A DNA stretch of 64,000 nt from Clostridia bacterium (GTDB lineage: Bacteria; Bacillota; Clostridia; Christensenellales; Aristaeellaceae). This document shows, piece by piece, positions 1-8,386 of the stretch; the stretch's first letter is position 1; every line of letters begins with the position of its first letter. Below the pieces are notes generated by a model that saw nothing but the letters and a program-made list of their open reading frames with translations, was not told the origin of the DNA and ran no database searches. The DNA is taken from NCBI GenBank assembly GCA_017547805.1, contig JAFYOR010000062.1:1-64000 (forward strand), written 5' to 3'. A program made the translations under genes and the position numbers.

Positions 1-305
<305 letters not shown>

Positions 306-521
306 CTAAAGAAATTGAGAATCGAGAGAGACCAAAGGGAAAATTGAGAAACTGGTCAAATACGAGATGGAAGACATTTGGATGTGCGGTTTTCAGGGTA
401 CGCGCGAGAATAGAAAAGAAGCGCAGATTGTGCGGAGGTTCACCAAGAAGGAAGCTCTGGTTTAAAATGGACGGAGCGGAAACCAAGAATGAACGCGGAC
501 TGCACAAGCCCTTCATAGGCA
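306..521 (+). other. 23S-5S internal transcribed spacer
   Basis: This 216-base spacer joins the 23S and 5S genes. I see no tRNA cloverleaf or T-loop motif in it and no open frame worth calling. It should be removed by rRNA processing. Confidence 0.7.
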
Positions 522-639
<118 letters not shown>

Positions 640-651
640 TCCAAATGAAAA

Positions 652-679
652 AGCCCCCACATATGTGGGGGCTTTTTTC
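652..679 (+). terminator. Intrinsic terminator of the rRNA operon
   Basis: Perfect stem AGCCCCCAC / GTGGGGGCT around an ATAT loop, followed by a run of T. It directly follows 5S rRNA and ends the ribosomal operon. Confidence 0.93.
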
Positions 680-922
680 ATTTACAATCCGGTATCTGCC
701 ATTCTCCCGGGCAGCCTCAGCCGAGTACATGAAATGTACTTGGCTAGGTTCACGCATGCGCGCGCCCAGTGGGGGAAGAGAGCACGGGCGTGAATGCCCG
801 GGAGCAGATTTGATTCGGAACTTGCTTGGCTAAAAGTTCAATGCATGTAAAACGATTGTATATAAAAAACCGTTATGATATGGTATACTACGAATAGAAT
901 ATCCTGAAGGAAGAGAAGAAAG
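680..922. other. Intergenic region with palindrome and promoter-like box
   Basis: No gene is visible. A 12-bp stem (719-730 with 734-745, loop GAA) and a shorter GC stem near 784-800 are present. An extended -10 (TGG at 881-883, TATACT at 884-889) lies 33 bases upstream of the decayed acetyltransferase gene and is probably its old promoter. Confidence 0.5.
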
Positions 923-1105
923 ATGGATCTTCATCATCAGGAAATCATGCTGCGCTAAGCTGCTAGGCCGGATGCACAGCCATTGTATGAAAAAGGAAGC
1001 GAAAGGGTCATTCTGGATACGAATCTGAAGAATGCAAGGGCGCAGCATGTGTATGAATCTCTGTTTTTCGAAGAAAACACCGATTGTCGGTCGAATATAT
1101 GCTGA
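923..1105 (+). pseudogene. Remnant of a GNAT acetyltransferase gene
   Basis: Reading from ATG 923 gives MDLHHQEIMLR, an in-frame TAA at 956-958, and then about 48 codons to TGA 1103-1105. The part after the stop contains ILDTNLKNARAQHVYESLFF, which closely resembles the C-terminal core of GNAT N-acetyltransferases (typically LDTNLKNxRAQHVYEKLGF), where acetyl-CoA is held. The N-terminal and central GNAT parts are missing, so this is an internally deleted and interrupted relic, not a functional gene. A promoter-like extended -10 and a purine-rich ribosome binding site (GAAGGAAGAG) still precede it. The family call rests on one motif. Confidence 0.6.
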
Positions 1106-1148
1106 TTGAGAGACGCTTTATTGATTTCACAATTCATAGGAAATAACC

Positions 1149-2171
1149 ATGACAAATGATGAACTCAGGTTTCGCCGATTGTCAGGCCAGTATCTTCTTG
1201 CGCGGGACGATGCGCATACGGTCATACGTAACCTCTGCGGCATTCAGTCGCAGTTTCTTTCCAATGCATTTCACGCGCTTCGGATACGAAGCACGAGCTT
1301 TGATTGCGCGCGTCCCGAGGGAATTCTAAAGAGCTGGACATTGCGTGGCACGATGCATCTCTTCGAAGCGCACGATCTTCCGTTGATGTTCCATCAGGGG
1401 CGCGTTCGCAAGCTGCGTCCGTGTGATACGCTGGATGCAGATGAATGGATTTCGGCAGAGCGAAAGCGGCTGTTTGCCGAAATGATCCTGAATTCTGTCC
1501 GCGCAGGAACCGATGAGCGGGAAGCGCTGAAAAAGATCTGTATAGAAGCTGGAATGACCGAAACCGAAGCACAGAGCATCTTTAACCCATGGGGCGGAAC
1601 GATCCGGGCGCTTTGCGAGGCGGGAAAGCTGACGCATGCGGTGAGCGAGAAGAAGGCGTTTATTCCCTGTGATTCATTTGAACCGATGGAAAAAGAAGCG
1701 GCGGAGCTTGAACTTGCCCGGCGATACTTCACGCATTATGGTCCGGCAACGATTCATGATGCAGCGTATTTCTTTGGCAGTCCCCAGTCATATGTAAAGA
1801 AATGGCTGAATTGTCTGCCCGTCTTGTCGACTCAATGCGACGGGCGTACGTATTACTATATAGAAGAAAACCCTGAACACAAAGAGATTCCTGCCTGTTT
1901 GTTTCTTGCAGGCTTTGACCCGTTGATGCTGGGATATGAAAAAACGGAGAATCCATTCCTGCCTAAGGAACACCTTCGCGCGGTGTTTTCCCTTGCCGGC
2001 ATCGTCAATCCTGCGTTGCTGATCAATGGACAGACTGCGGGAAAATGGAAGCGCACGGGAAAGAGAATCGATGTAACAATGTTTGAAACGCTGACTCCGG
2101 CGATGCGCGACAGGATTGCGCAAACGGCTGAGCAGCTTTGGCCGGATATGAAGGCAGTTCGTTTTCTATAA
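1149..2171 (+). CDS. Winged-helix DNA-binding protein, AlkZ-like glycosylase family
   Basis: This 340-residue protein has the features of the HTH_42/AlkZ family: an N-terminal helical module with a Q-x-Q motif (Q33-S-Q35 in GIQSQF) and the block SWTLRGTMHLF near residue 57. In characterised AlkZ/AlkX DNA glycosylases the Q-x-Q or Q-x-D pair is catalytic and the enzymes remove bulky alkyl or crosslinked bases. Whether this member is a glycosylase is inference, because many homologues are unstudied. The ATG start follows AGGAAA with normal spacing. It lies immediately after the GNAT relic and shares no obvious operon with later genes, although the next gene begins 20 bases beyond its stop. Confidence 0.8.
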   Translation: MTNDELRFRRLSGQYLLARDDAHTVIRNLCGIQSQFLSNAFHALRIRSTSFDCARPEGILKSWTLRGTMHLFEAHDLPLMFHQGRVRKLRPCDTLDADEWISAERKRLFAEMILNSVRAGTDEREALKKICIEAGMTETEAQSIFNPWGGTIRALCEAGKLTHAVSEKKAFIPCDSFEPMEKEAAELELARRYFTHYGPATIHDAAYFFGSPQSYVKKWLNCLPVLSTQCDGRTYYYIEENPEHKEIPACLFLAGFDPLMLGYEKTENPFLPKEHLRAVFSLAGIVNPALLINGQTAGKWKRTGKRIDVTMFETLTPAMRDRIAQTAEQLWPDMKAVRFL

Positions 2172-2191
2172 GCGATGAGGGGGAGAGGCAA

Positions 2192-2674
2192 ATGAAGAGG
2201 CTGCTGCTTGGCGTGCTCCTGTTGATATTGTTTCCCCTGCAGTCGCTTGCGTTGATCGAATGCGACTGCAATGCGGATTGGTGCACCTGCTTTATTCAGC
2301 TGGGCGATGACGGCACGCCGATTAAAGCGATCAGGGAATTCCTGGTGCAGCAGGAATATCTGGATTCTGCACGGGGCGGCGCTTTTGACAGAAGTGTATA
2401 TGAAGCGGTAAGTCGTTTTCAGGAAGAGACAGGGCTTAAACAGACAGGGATGCTTGATGATGAAACGCTTACCCGCTTGATTCACGGGCAATCCCCGGAA
2501 GACATGGATGCCCTGAATAAAGAAGGCGGAAGCATGGTTTATGTGCCGACGGACGGCGGAAAAAAACGGCATGCAAATCCGCGGTGTTCGGGCATGCATG
2601 ATCCAAGAAAGGTGTCCGTACGCAATGCGGAAGCGATGGAGATGGACGCCTGCAAGCGCTGCAGTCCGTCGTGA
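2192..2674 (+). CDS. Secreted protein with peptidoglycan-binding domain
   Basis: The 160-residue product starts with a clear signal peptide (MKRLLLGVLLLILFPLQSLA), so it should be exported. Residues about 35-92 resemble a PG_binding_1 domain (AIREFLVQQEYLD ... AVSRFQEETGLKQTGMLDDETL), which binds cell-wall peptidoglycan. The C-terminal stretch has paired cysteines (CSGM ... CKRC) of the kind seen in small secreted Firmicutes proteins, with a possible disulphide or metal role. I chose ATG 2192 because GGGGGAGAGG sits just upstream and the signal peptide starts there; an earlier in-frame codon at 2138 would add a tail overlapping the upstream gene. No catalytic motif is visible. Confidence 0.72.
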   Translation: MKRLLLGVLLLILFPLQSLALIECDCNADWCTCFIQLGDDGTPIKAIREFLVQQEYLDSARGGAFDRSVYEAVSRFQEETGLKQTGMLDDETLTRLIHGQSPEDMDALNKEGGSMVYVPTDGGKKRHANPRCSGMHDPRKVSVRNAEAMEMDACKRCSPS

Positions 2675-2691
2675 TGAAGAGGAAAATGTAT

Positions 2692-3705
2692 ATGTTGGGA
2701 CTCAAAAGAGGAACTGTGCGGCTTGAAGCGCATCGGGACGAGTGGGAAGAGGAAGCCGGACGCACGATTGTCGTCCTGAAAAACGTTTTTGGCAGCGCTG
2801 CAGCCGGCATTGAGCATGTAGGCAGCACGGCTGTTCCCGGCATCTGCACCAAACCGATCATCGACATTGCAGTCGGCATGAAGCGTATGCAGGATGTGGA
2901 TGCATGTATTCCTGCGCTGCGGGAGGCCGGCATCATTGACCGGGGCGAGGATATTCCCGGGCAGCGGCTGCTGGTGATCGGCGATTTTGAAAGAGACACC
3001 AGAAGTCATCATATTCATGCCGTGTTATGGAACAGTGAAGCGTGGCATAACTATATCCGTCTGCGTGATTTTCTCAGATCGTCGATGGACGCGGCGAAAC
3101 GCTACGAGGCGCTCAAACAGGCGCTTGCCATACAGTTTGCACAGGACAGGAAGGCATACACGGAGGGAAAGAAAGCGATGATTGAACAGATGATACACGA
3201 AGCGAATGAATGCGCTGCGCAGCCCAAGGCCATGCTGATCTGCGGACGGATTGCCTGCGGCAAGACGGTTTATGCGCAGCGGCTGTGCGGGGAGAACAGG
3301 GCGGTGAATCTTTCCTGTGACGAGCTGATGCTTGGCGTTTTCGGGGATACGCTGGGCATGAAGTTTGATGAAGTATCGGGCCGCTGCAAGCGGTATCTCT
3401 ATGACAAGGCGCTGGAACTGCTTGCCTGCGGCACAAACGTCGTGCTCGACTGGGGATTCTGGTCCCCGGCAGAACGGCGATATGCGAGGAAGATGTTCAC
3501 CGACGCGGGATTTGCGTGCGAAATGCACTATGTCGCCGTGAGCAGCGAGGTATGGAAAAAGAATATCGCCGTCCGCAACGAACTGGTTGCCAAAGGAGAA
3601 TGCCGGGCGTATCCGGTGGACGACGGACTGCTCAAAAAGCTGGAAGCAGGATTCCACGAGCCGGATCCGGAGGAAATCGACGTCTGGTATGACAACTGCT
3701 GGTGA
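2692..3705 (+). CDS. GrpB-family domain fused to AAA-type kinase domain
   Basis: Residues 1 to about 165 form a GrpB/UPF0157 domain (nucleotidyltransferase-like fold), with the signature EHVGSTAVPG at 41-50. Residues about 178-337 form a P-loop kinase-like domain with Walker A GRIACGKT (185-192), a CDELMLGVFGD segment and the block VLDWGFWSPAERRYA, as in AAA_33 small-molecule kinases. The substrate is unknown; antibiotic or metabolite phosphorylation would be a guess. I prefer ATG 2692, because AAGAGG at 2677-2682 is well placed for it and GrpB proteins usually start MLGLKRG. Upstream codons at 2671, 2674 and 2686 are in frame, and the first of these would overlap the preceding stop. Confidence 0.78.
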   Translation: MLGLKRGTVRLEAHRDEWEEEAGRTIVVLKNVFGSAAAGIEHVGSTAVPGICTKPIIDIAVGMKRMQDVDACIPALREAGIIDRGEDIPGQRLLVIGDFERDTRSHHIHAVLWNSEAWHNYIRLRDFLRSSMDAAKRYEALKQALAIQFAQDRKAYTEGKKAMIEQMIHEANECAAQPKAMLICGRIACGKTVYAQRLCGENRAVNLSCDELMLGVFGDTLGMKFDEVSGRCKRYLYDKALELLACGTNVVLDWGFWSPAERRYARKMFTDAGFACEMHYVAVSSEVWKKNIAVRNELVAKGECRAYPVDDGLLKKLEAGFHEPDPEEIDVWYDNCW

Positions 3706-3743
3706 CAGTTTTTCTTGGAAGATGCATTTGGGGAGGTGCGGCA

Positions 3744-4061
3744 ATGGCTGTCCGGTTCAGCGAGACGAAGGAATTCACCAAAGCGCAGCTCAGTTCGCTC
3801 TATGCGTCCGTGGGTCATCCCGATGCGCATGATCCGGCGAAGCTGAAAGCAGCGGCTGCGGGTTCTGCGCGCGTGATCTCCGCGTGGAGAGGGAAACAAC
3901 TGGTCGGACTGATCCGCGCACTTGACGACGGTGTGATGCTTGCCTATGTCTGCGAGATGATCGTCGATCCTGCGCAGGAAAACCAGCAAATCGCCGCCGG
4001 GCTGCAGCAGCGCATGCGCAGCGCGTATTCCGACGCATTCCGGGTGTTCGGTTTGCCCTAA
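3744..4061 (+). CDS. Short GNAT-like protein with altered C-terminal half
   Basis: The first 70 residues look like a small GNAT acetyltransferase (LSSLYASVGHPDAHDPAKL ... VISAWRGKQLVGLIRALDDG ... YVCEMIVDP). In active enzymes VDP is followed by the acetyl-CoA-binding signature Q/R-x-x-G-x-G/A. Here the text is QENQQIAAGLQQRM and the protein stops at 105 residues, short of the usual 130-150. It may therefore be inactive or degenerating. ATG 3744 is preceded by GGGGAGG. It starts 38 bases after the GrpB-kinase gene and may be co-transcribed with it. Confidence 0.6.
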   Translation: MAVRFSETKEFTKAQLSSLYASVGHPDAHDPAKLKAAAAGSARVISAWRGKQLVGLIRALDDGVMLAYVCEMIVDPAQENQQIAAGLQQRMRSAYSDAFRVFGLP

Positions 4062-4076
4062 AAATGCTTGATTCCG

Positions 4077-4105
4077 TTGACAAAATCAGGTCATCGGAGT
4101 ATAAT
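4077..4105 (+). promoter_or_regulatory. Sigma-70/A promoter of greA-lysS
   Basis: Perfect consensus boxes: TTGACA at 4077-4082 and TATAAT at 4100-4105 with a 17-base spacer, 92 bases upstream of greA. Confidence 0.92.
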
Positions 4106-4196
4106 TGACCAACATGGACCATTATGCCCGGTCAAGGCTTGCGCCGACCGGTTTTTCTGCGTATACCGCAGAATAGAAGAAAAGGAGAGATTCATC

Positions 4197-4682
4197 ATGG
4201 CAGAAGTAAAGCGTCTGGTTGTTACCCGCGAAGGCCTTCAGAAGATGAAGGAGGAACTGGAGTTCAAAGAGACTACAGAAAAAATGCGCATTGCGGAACA
4301 GCTGAAGATCGCGATTTCTTACGGCGACCTCAGCGAGAACGCCGAATATGACGCCGCCAAGAACGATCAGGCCGCGCTGGAGCAGCGCATCACCGAGCTC
4401 AAGGCGATGATCGAGAATGCTGTTGTCGTGGACGAGAGCAAGATCAACACGGATTCCGTCGGCTTTGGCACCCGCGTGACCATCGTTGATGTGGATGACG
4501 AGGATGAGGAGCAGGAGGTTTACTCTATCGTCGGTACCTCCGAAGCGGATCCGCTCAACGGCCGCCTTTCCAACGAATCCCCGGTCGGCGCGGCGCTCAT
4601 CGGCGCGCATGTTGGCGACACGGTTTCCGCTGTGACCCCGGGCGGCGTCCGCCGTCTGCGCGTCATCGACATCTCCCTGTAA
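4197..4682 (+). CDS. greA: Transcription elongation factor GreA
   Basis: GreA binds the secondary channel of RNA polymerase and triggers transcript cleavage in backtracked complexes. The 161-residue protein has the expected N-terminal coiled coil with the acidic tip (DLSENAEYDAAKNDQ near residues 43-57) and a C-terminal FKBP-like domain (SNESPVGAALIGAHVGDTV). Length matches the family. ATG 4197 follows AAAAGGAGAG. It is the first gene of a transcript with lysS, which starts 37 bases later, behind a perfect promoter; greA-lysS linkage is common in Firmicutes. Confidence 0.97.
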   Translation: MAEVKRLVVTREGLQKMKEELEFKETTEKMRIAEQLKIAISYGDLSENAEYDAAKNDQAALEQRITELKAMIENAVVVDESKINTDSVGFGTRVTIVDVDDEDEEQEVYSIVGTSEADPLNGRLSNESPVGAALIGAHVGDTVSAVTPGGVRRLRVIDISL

Positions 4683-4719
4683 CCGGCATTTGCCGCAACT
4701 CCGAGAAAGAGGAATAACA

Positions 4720-6207
4720 ATGGCTGAAGAAAAGATCCTTTCCGCGCAGGAACTCAGCGAGCAGGAGCTTATCCGCCGCGAGAAGCTGCAGGGACTGTTG
4801 GACAACGATCTCAACCCGTATGAGATCACCAAGTTTGACGTGACTCACGCCAGCACCGAGGTGATCGCCAATTACGAGAACCTTCAGGAGACCACGGTCT
4901 CCGTTGCCGGCCGCATGATCGGCCGCCACATCATGGGCAAGGCGTCCTTTGCCCGCCTGATGGATGGCGCGGGCAAGATCCAGCTCTACTTCAAGCGTGA
5001 CGACGTGGGCGAAGAAGCCTATGCCGCGTTCAAGAAGTACGATCTGGGCGACGTGATTGGCGTGACCGGCGTACCGTTTGTGACCAAGACCGGTGAAATC
5101 TCCGTTGCCGTCAAGACGGTTACCCTGCTGGCTAAGTGCCTCAAGCCCCTGCCGGAGAAGTTCCACGGCCTGACCGATACCGATATCCGCTATCGCCAGC
5201 GCTACCTTGACATGATCGTCAATCCGGAGGTCAAGGATACCTTTGTCAAGCGCAGCCGCATCATGCGCGAGCTTCGCGATTTCCTTGACGGCCGCGGCTT
5301 CCTGGAGGTCGATACCCCGATACTCACCCCGTTTGAGATCGGCGCGTCCGCCCGTCCGTTCCTGACGCATCATAACACGCTGGATATGGATATGGTGCTG
5401 CGCATTGAGACGGAGCTCTACCTCAAGCGTCTGATCGTCGGCGGTATGGACCGCGTTTATGAAGTCGGTCGTATCTTCCGCAACGAGGGCATGGACACCA
5501 AGCACAATCCGGAGTTCACCTCCATTGAGCTGTATCAGGCGTATACCGATTTCCGCGGCATGATGGACCTCGTTGAGGACATGATGAAGACCGTCACCAT
5601 GAATGTGTGCGGCAGTCTGCAGATCACCTATCAGGGCAAGGAAATCGACCTGAGCCACTGGGAGCGCATGACGATGGTCGAAGCCGTGAAGAAGTATTCC
5701 GGCGTCGATTTTGCGCAGATTGCCTCCGACGAGGAAGCTGTCGCCATCGCCAAGGAGCATCACGTGCATCTGCCGGAGATCCCGACCAAGGGCGCGATTC
5801 TGGCGGAGTTCTTCGACGCGTACGTCGAGGAGAACCTCATCCAGCCGACCTTCATCTACGATTACCCGGTGGAGATCAGCCCGCTGGCCAAGCGCAAGCC
5901 GGATGATCCGATGTTCACCGAGCGCTTTGAGTACTTCATCAACGCGACCGAGTTTGGCAACGCCTTCTCCGAGCTCAACGACCCGATCGATCAGAAGGGC
6001 CGCTTCGAGCGTCAGGTGGAGGAGCGCCGCAAGCTCGATCCCAAGACGAAGGCACAGGTCGACTACGACTACATCAACGCCCTTGAGTACGGCATGCCGC
6101 CGACGGGCGGTCTTGGCTTCGGCGTTGACCGTCTGGTGATGCTGCTCACCGACAGCGCGTCCATCCGCGACGTCCTGCTGTTCCCGACCATGAAGCCCAG
6201 GGACTAA
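4720..6207 (+). CDS. lysS: Lysyl-tRNA synthetase, class II
   Basis: The 495-residue enzyme charges tRNA-Lys with lysine in the cytoplasm. An N-terminal OB-fold anticodon-binding domain (VAGRMIGRHIMGKASFARL) is followed by the class II catalytic core, with motif 2 FRNEGMDTKHNPEFTSIE and motif 3 GLGFGVDRLVMLL. The ATG at 4720 follows AAAGAGGA; the in-frame TTG at 4690 has no ribosome binding site. Codon use is strongly biased towards C-ending codons, as expected for high expression. An imperfect hairpin near 6220-6263 may weakly terminate the transcript. Confidence 0.98.
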   Translation: MAEEKILSAQELSEQELIRREKLQGLLDNDLNPYEITKFDVTHASTEVIANYENLQETTVSVAGRMIGRHIMGKASFARLMDGAGKIQLYFKRDDVGEEAYAAFKKYDLGDVIGVTGVPFVTKTGEISVAVKTVTLLAKCLKPLPEKFHGLTDTDIRYRQRYLDMIVNPEVKDTFVKRSRIMRELRDFLDGRGFLEVDTPILTPFEIGASARPFLTHHNTLDMDMVLRIETELYLKRLIVGGMDRVYEVGRIFRNEGMDTKHNPEFTSIELYQAYTDFRGMMDLVEDMMKTVTMNVCGSLQITYQGKEIDLSHWERMTMVEAVKKYSGVDFAQIASDEEAVAIAKEHHVHLPEIPTKGAILAEFFDAYVEENLIQPTFIYDYPVEISPLAKRKPDDPMFTERFEYFINATEFGNAFSELNDPIDQKGRFERQVEERRKLDPKTKAQVDYDYINALEYGMPPTGGLGFGVDRLVMLLTDSASIRDVLLFPTMKPRD

Positions 6208-6325
6208 GGAAAGCGTAAAAAAGCAAGGGACACTTGAGCTATTTGCAGGGTGTTTCTTGCTGGATTTACGCCAATTGTCTCGAGTGAAATGAGGTTATAA
6301 GACGGGTACAAAAGGAGGGATGGAT

Positions 6326-7048
6326 ATGAATAAACTCGTTATTGCAGCAGCGTATTATGGATATGATAAATTGCTGTATGATGTTTTCTTTGCGCTGGGT
6401 TTTGTCGCAGTATTTTTCTTCTTCTTGTGGCGTGGAAAGTATTTCGGTGTTAGTCCAATCAGATCGGTTTTGCTGGTTCTGATTGTCTATCCTTCCGTTG
6501 TTTTGTGGATGTTTGTCCAGTATTGGATTGAAACCGGAACATTCGGAGGGAATAACATCGTAAGAAGCTTTGTCTATATGCCATTGTTTGCAATACCGGC
6601 ATCGAAAATACTGAAGCTGAATTGGAAACAGGCTTGTGATATGCTTGCGCCGGCTACTTGCGTGGTTCAGAGCGTGTCACATTGGGGATGTATTTTCATC
6701 GGTTGCTGTCATGGATACCCCTCTTCATGGGGAATCTTCAATACGCAATTGGGAAGGAAATGCTTTCCTTCGCAACCGCTGGAAGCATTGACAGCTGCGC
6801 TTATTATTGTCTTTATTTTGTGGCGTGAGAAGAAGAACAACCATCAAGTGGATGGTCTGTCTATGCCGATCATGCTGATGCTGTTTGGCAGTACTCGGTT
6901 TTTCTGGGAATTCTTCCGGGATAATGAGAAACTCTGGTTGAATTGTTCTTCGTTGGCGTTCCATGCACTGTTTATGAGTGTGGTTGGACTCATCATGTAC
7001 ATCATTATCAGGAAACAAAACGAAAAACAAAAGACACTGAATGCATAA
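6326..7048 (+). CDS. Lgt-like membrane protein (prolipoprotein diacylglyceryl transferase family)
   Basis: This is a multi-spanning membrane protein of about 240 residues. The segments HWGCIFIGCCHGYPSSWG, PSQPLEAL and STRFFWEFFRDNEK match the conserved loops of the Lgt family, which transfers diacylglycerol from phosphatidylglycerol to the lipobox cysteine of prolipoproteins. It is shorter and more divergent than housekeeping Lgt, so it is more likely an accessory paralogue with unknown substrate. AAAGGAGG at 6312-6319 fits ATG 6326 better than ATG 6320. The gene is visibly AT-rich with A/T-ending codons, unlike its neighbours, which suggests recent transfer. A strong hairpin terminator follows. 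Confidence 0.75.
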   Translation: MNKLVIAAAYYGYDKLLYDVFFALGFVAVFFFFLWRGKYFGVSPIRSVLLVLIVYPSVVLWMFVQYWIETGTFGGNNIVRSFVYMPLFAIPASKILKLNWKQACDMLAPATCVVQSVSHWGCIFIGCCHGYPSSWGIFNTQLGRKCFPSQPLEALTAALIIVFILWREKKNNHQVDGLSMPIMLMLFGSTRFFWEFFRDNEKLWLNCSSLAFHALFMSVVGLIMYIIIRKQNEKQKTLNA

Positions 7049-7091
7049 TAAACCGTTGCTTACAACGACGATGTTCTCTTGTTTTTCATAC

Positions 7092-7132
7092 ATGAAGCCG
7101 CTGTTCTGTCTGAACAGCGGCTTCATTTCTTT
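7092..7132 (+). terminator. Intrinsic terminator after the Lgt-like gene
   Basis: A perfect 15-bp stem (7092-7106 with 7112-7126, loop TGTCT) is followed by TTCTTT. Confidence 0.88.
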
Positions 7133-7231
7133 GCTGCGGCGGGAGTTTTTTGCTTGTGCAGAAAAAACAAGGCATCTGGGCGAATACAGTTACGGCAAAT
7201 ACTGCCGGCGTTATGCAGGTGCATTCATTTC

Positions 7232-7260
7232 TTGTATTCTGATGAAAAACGTGTTACGAT
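7232..7260 (+). promoter_or_regulatory. Candidate promoter for the 7345 gene
   Basis: TTGTAT at 7232-7237 and TACGAT at 7255-7260 are 17 bases apart, 85 bases before the start codon. Confidence 0.5.
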
Positions 7261-7344
7261 AAAAATAGAGTAAAACAGCGTGTTATTCCAGCTATGCAAT
7301 TGGAAATTCGAATACTGATATGTGGATAAAGGAGCGGAAAACAG

Positions 7345-8211
7345 ATGAGCATTCAGGAGATTCTAAAAGCGATGGAAGCGCTCAGCGATGACGAACTGAT
7401 CAGCGTGCGCAGGCTGGCGACGGAATTGCAGGGAAAGAGACTCATGGGACAACCTGTGGGACAGGCGGCGATCGGCTCTTCGGCTCAGGCGGGGGCACGC
7501 AGGATCCTTGAAGCGCTGTATGCGCTCAGCGCCGATGACCTGATGACCGTGGCAAAACAGGCGATGGCAATCAGGGGAAAAAGAAGCAATGATCGAAGCG
7601 ATGAGATGTTGAAGAGAGGCGCCCAGCTGCGTGCAGAGATAGAAGCCGACAAGAAAAGACGGGCAGAGGCAGCCGCGTACGGGACTGCCGGAGGATATAC
7701 GCCGCCGAAAGCCGCGCCTGCACAGCCGAAAGCCGCGCCTGCACAGCCGAAAGCTGCGCCTGTGCAGCCGCAGGCAGGGTGCGCAGAGGTTCGCTATGCG
7801 GATGAATCCATGACGAAGTGGGAAATGCTGCCGGGCGAAAAATCCGTGCGCGGCAGACACGTAATCATTATCATGCAGCCGGTTGTGGATAAGAAATATA
7901 CCTACTCCATGGAAGTGACTAACCGGCGCATCCTTATTTCGCGGGAAAGCTCTGGCTCCAGAAATGCTGGCTTTGTCTTGCGGATGGGCGGCGGTCTGCT
8001 CGGGTCGCTGTTTGCCGAAGGTGTCAAGGCGGCGGTGGGCGCAGGCAATAAGCCTTATCTTGAAATTCCTCTTGCAGCGGTCAGCAGCTGCGGTGCTTAT
8101 GGTAAGGGAGAATTCCATATTACGGCAGACCAGACCTATGTGCTTGCTGACGATAACTACGAAAAACTTCTGCCGGAGCTTGTCTGCGCAGCAAAGGCGG
8201 GAAGAGCCTGA
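7345..8211 (+). CDS. Unknown protein with duplicated N-terminal module and Pro-Ala repeats
   Basis: I do not recognise this 288-residue protein. It has three visible parts. Two similar helical modules (ILKAMEALSDDELISVRRLA near 5-24 and ILEALYALSADDLMTVAKQA near 54-73) each end in GKR. A Pro-Ala-Gln-Lys linker follows, built from three PKAAPxQ units. The C-terminal part, about 150-280, is beta-rich (VIIIMQPVVDKKYTYSMEVTN ... ILISRES), perhaps a bacterial PH-like or SHOCT-associated domain. There is no signal peptide, although a glycine-rich hydrophobic stretch (MGGGLLGSLFAEGV) could contact a membrane. ATG 7345 follows AAAGGAGCGG. It appears to be monocistronic. Confidence 0.7.
   Translation: MSIQEILKAMEALSDDELISVRRLATELQGKRLMGQPVGQAAIGSSAQAGARRILEALYALSADDLMTVAKQAMAIRGKRSNDRSDEMLKRGAQLRAEIEADKKRRAEAAAYGTAGGYTPPKAAPAQPKAAPAQPKAAPVQPQAGCAEVRYADESMTKWEMLPGEKSVRGRHVIIIMQPVVDKKYTYSMEVTNRRILISRESSGSRNAGFVLRMGGGLLGSLFAEGVKAAVGAGNKPYLEIPLAAVSSCGAYGKGEFHITADQTYVLADDNYEKLLPELVCAAKAGRA
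7705..7767 (+). repeat. Three tandem 21-base units inside a coding region
   Basis: Units at 7705-7725, 7726-7746 and 7747-7767 encode PKAAPAQ/PKAAPVQ. The first two are identical; the third differs at a few bases. It forms the flexible linker of the surrounding protein and could change copy number by slippage. Confidence 0.85.
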
Positions 8212-8305
8212 GCAGAAGGATAGGATCCCTTGATATAGTTACTGTTTTTTTAACTGATTCACAGTAAAGCGAACTGGAAATGTGTAAAAGTTGAACAAAG
8301 ATGTA

Positions 8306-8334
8306 TTGACGGATGGGTAAGATTTCTTTATAAT
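8306..8334 (+). promoter_or_regulatory. Promoter of the Tat-exported hydrolase gene
   Basis: TTGACG at 8306-8311 and TATAAT at 8329-8334 with a 17-base spacer, 53 bases before the start codon. Confidence 0.88.
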
Positions 8335-8386
8335 AAAATCAAAATACGGCACAAGGGCCGTAGAAAAATATTCTGGAGGGATTTTT

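Noticed and set aside
7705..7767. Possible CRISPR or intergenic tandem repeat
   Set aside because: The 21-base units are contiguous without spacers and encode an in-frame PKAAPxQ linker inside a gene.
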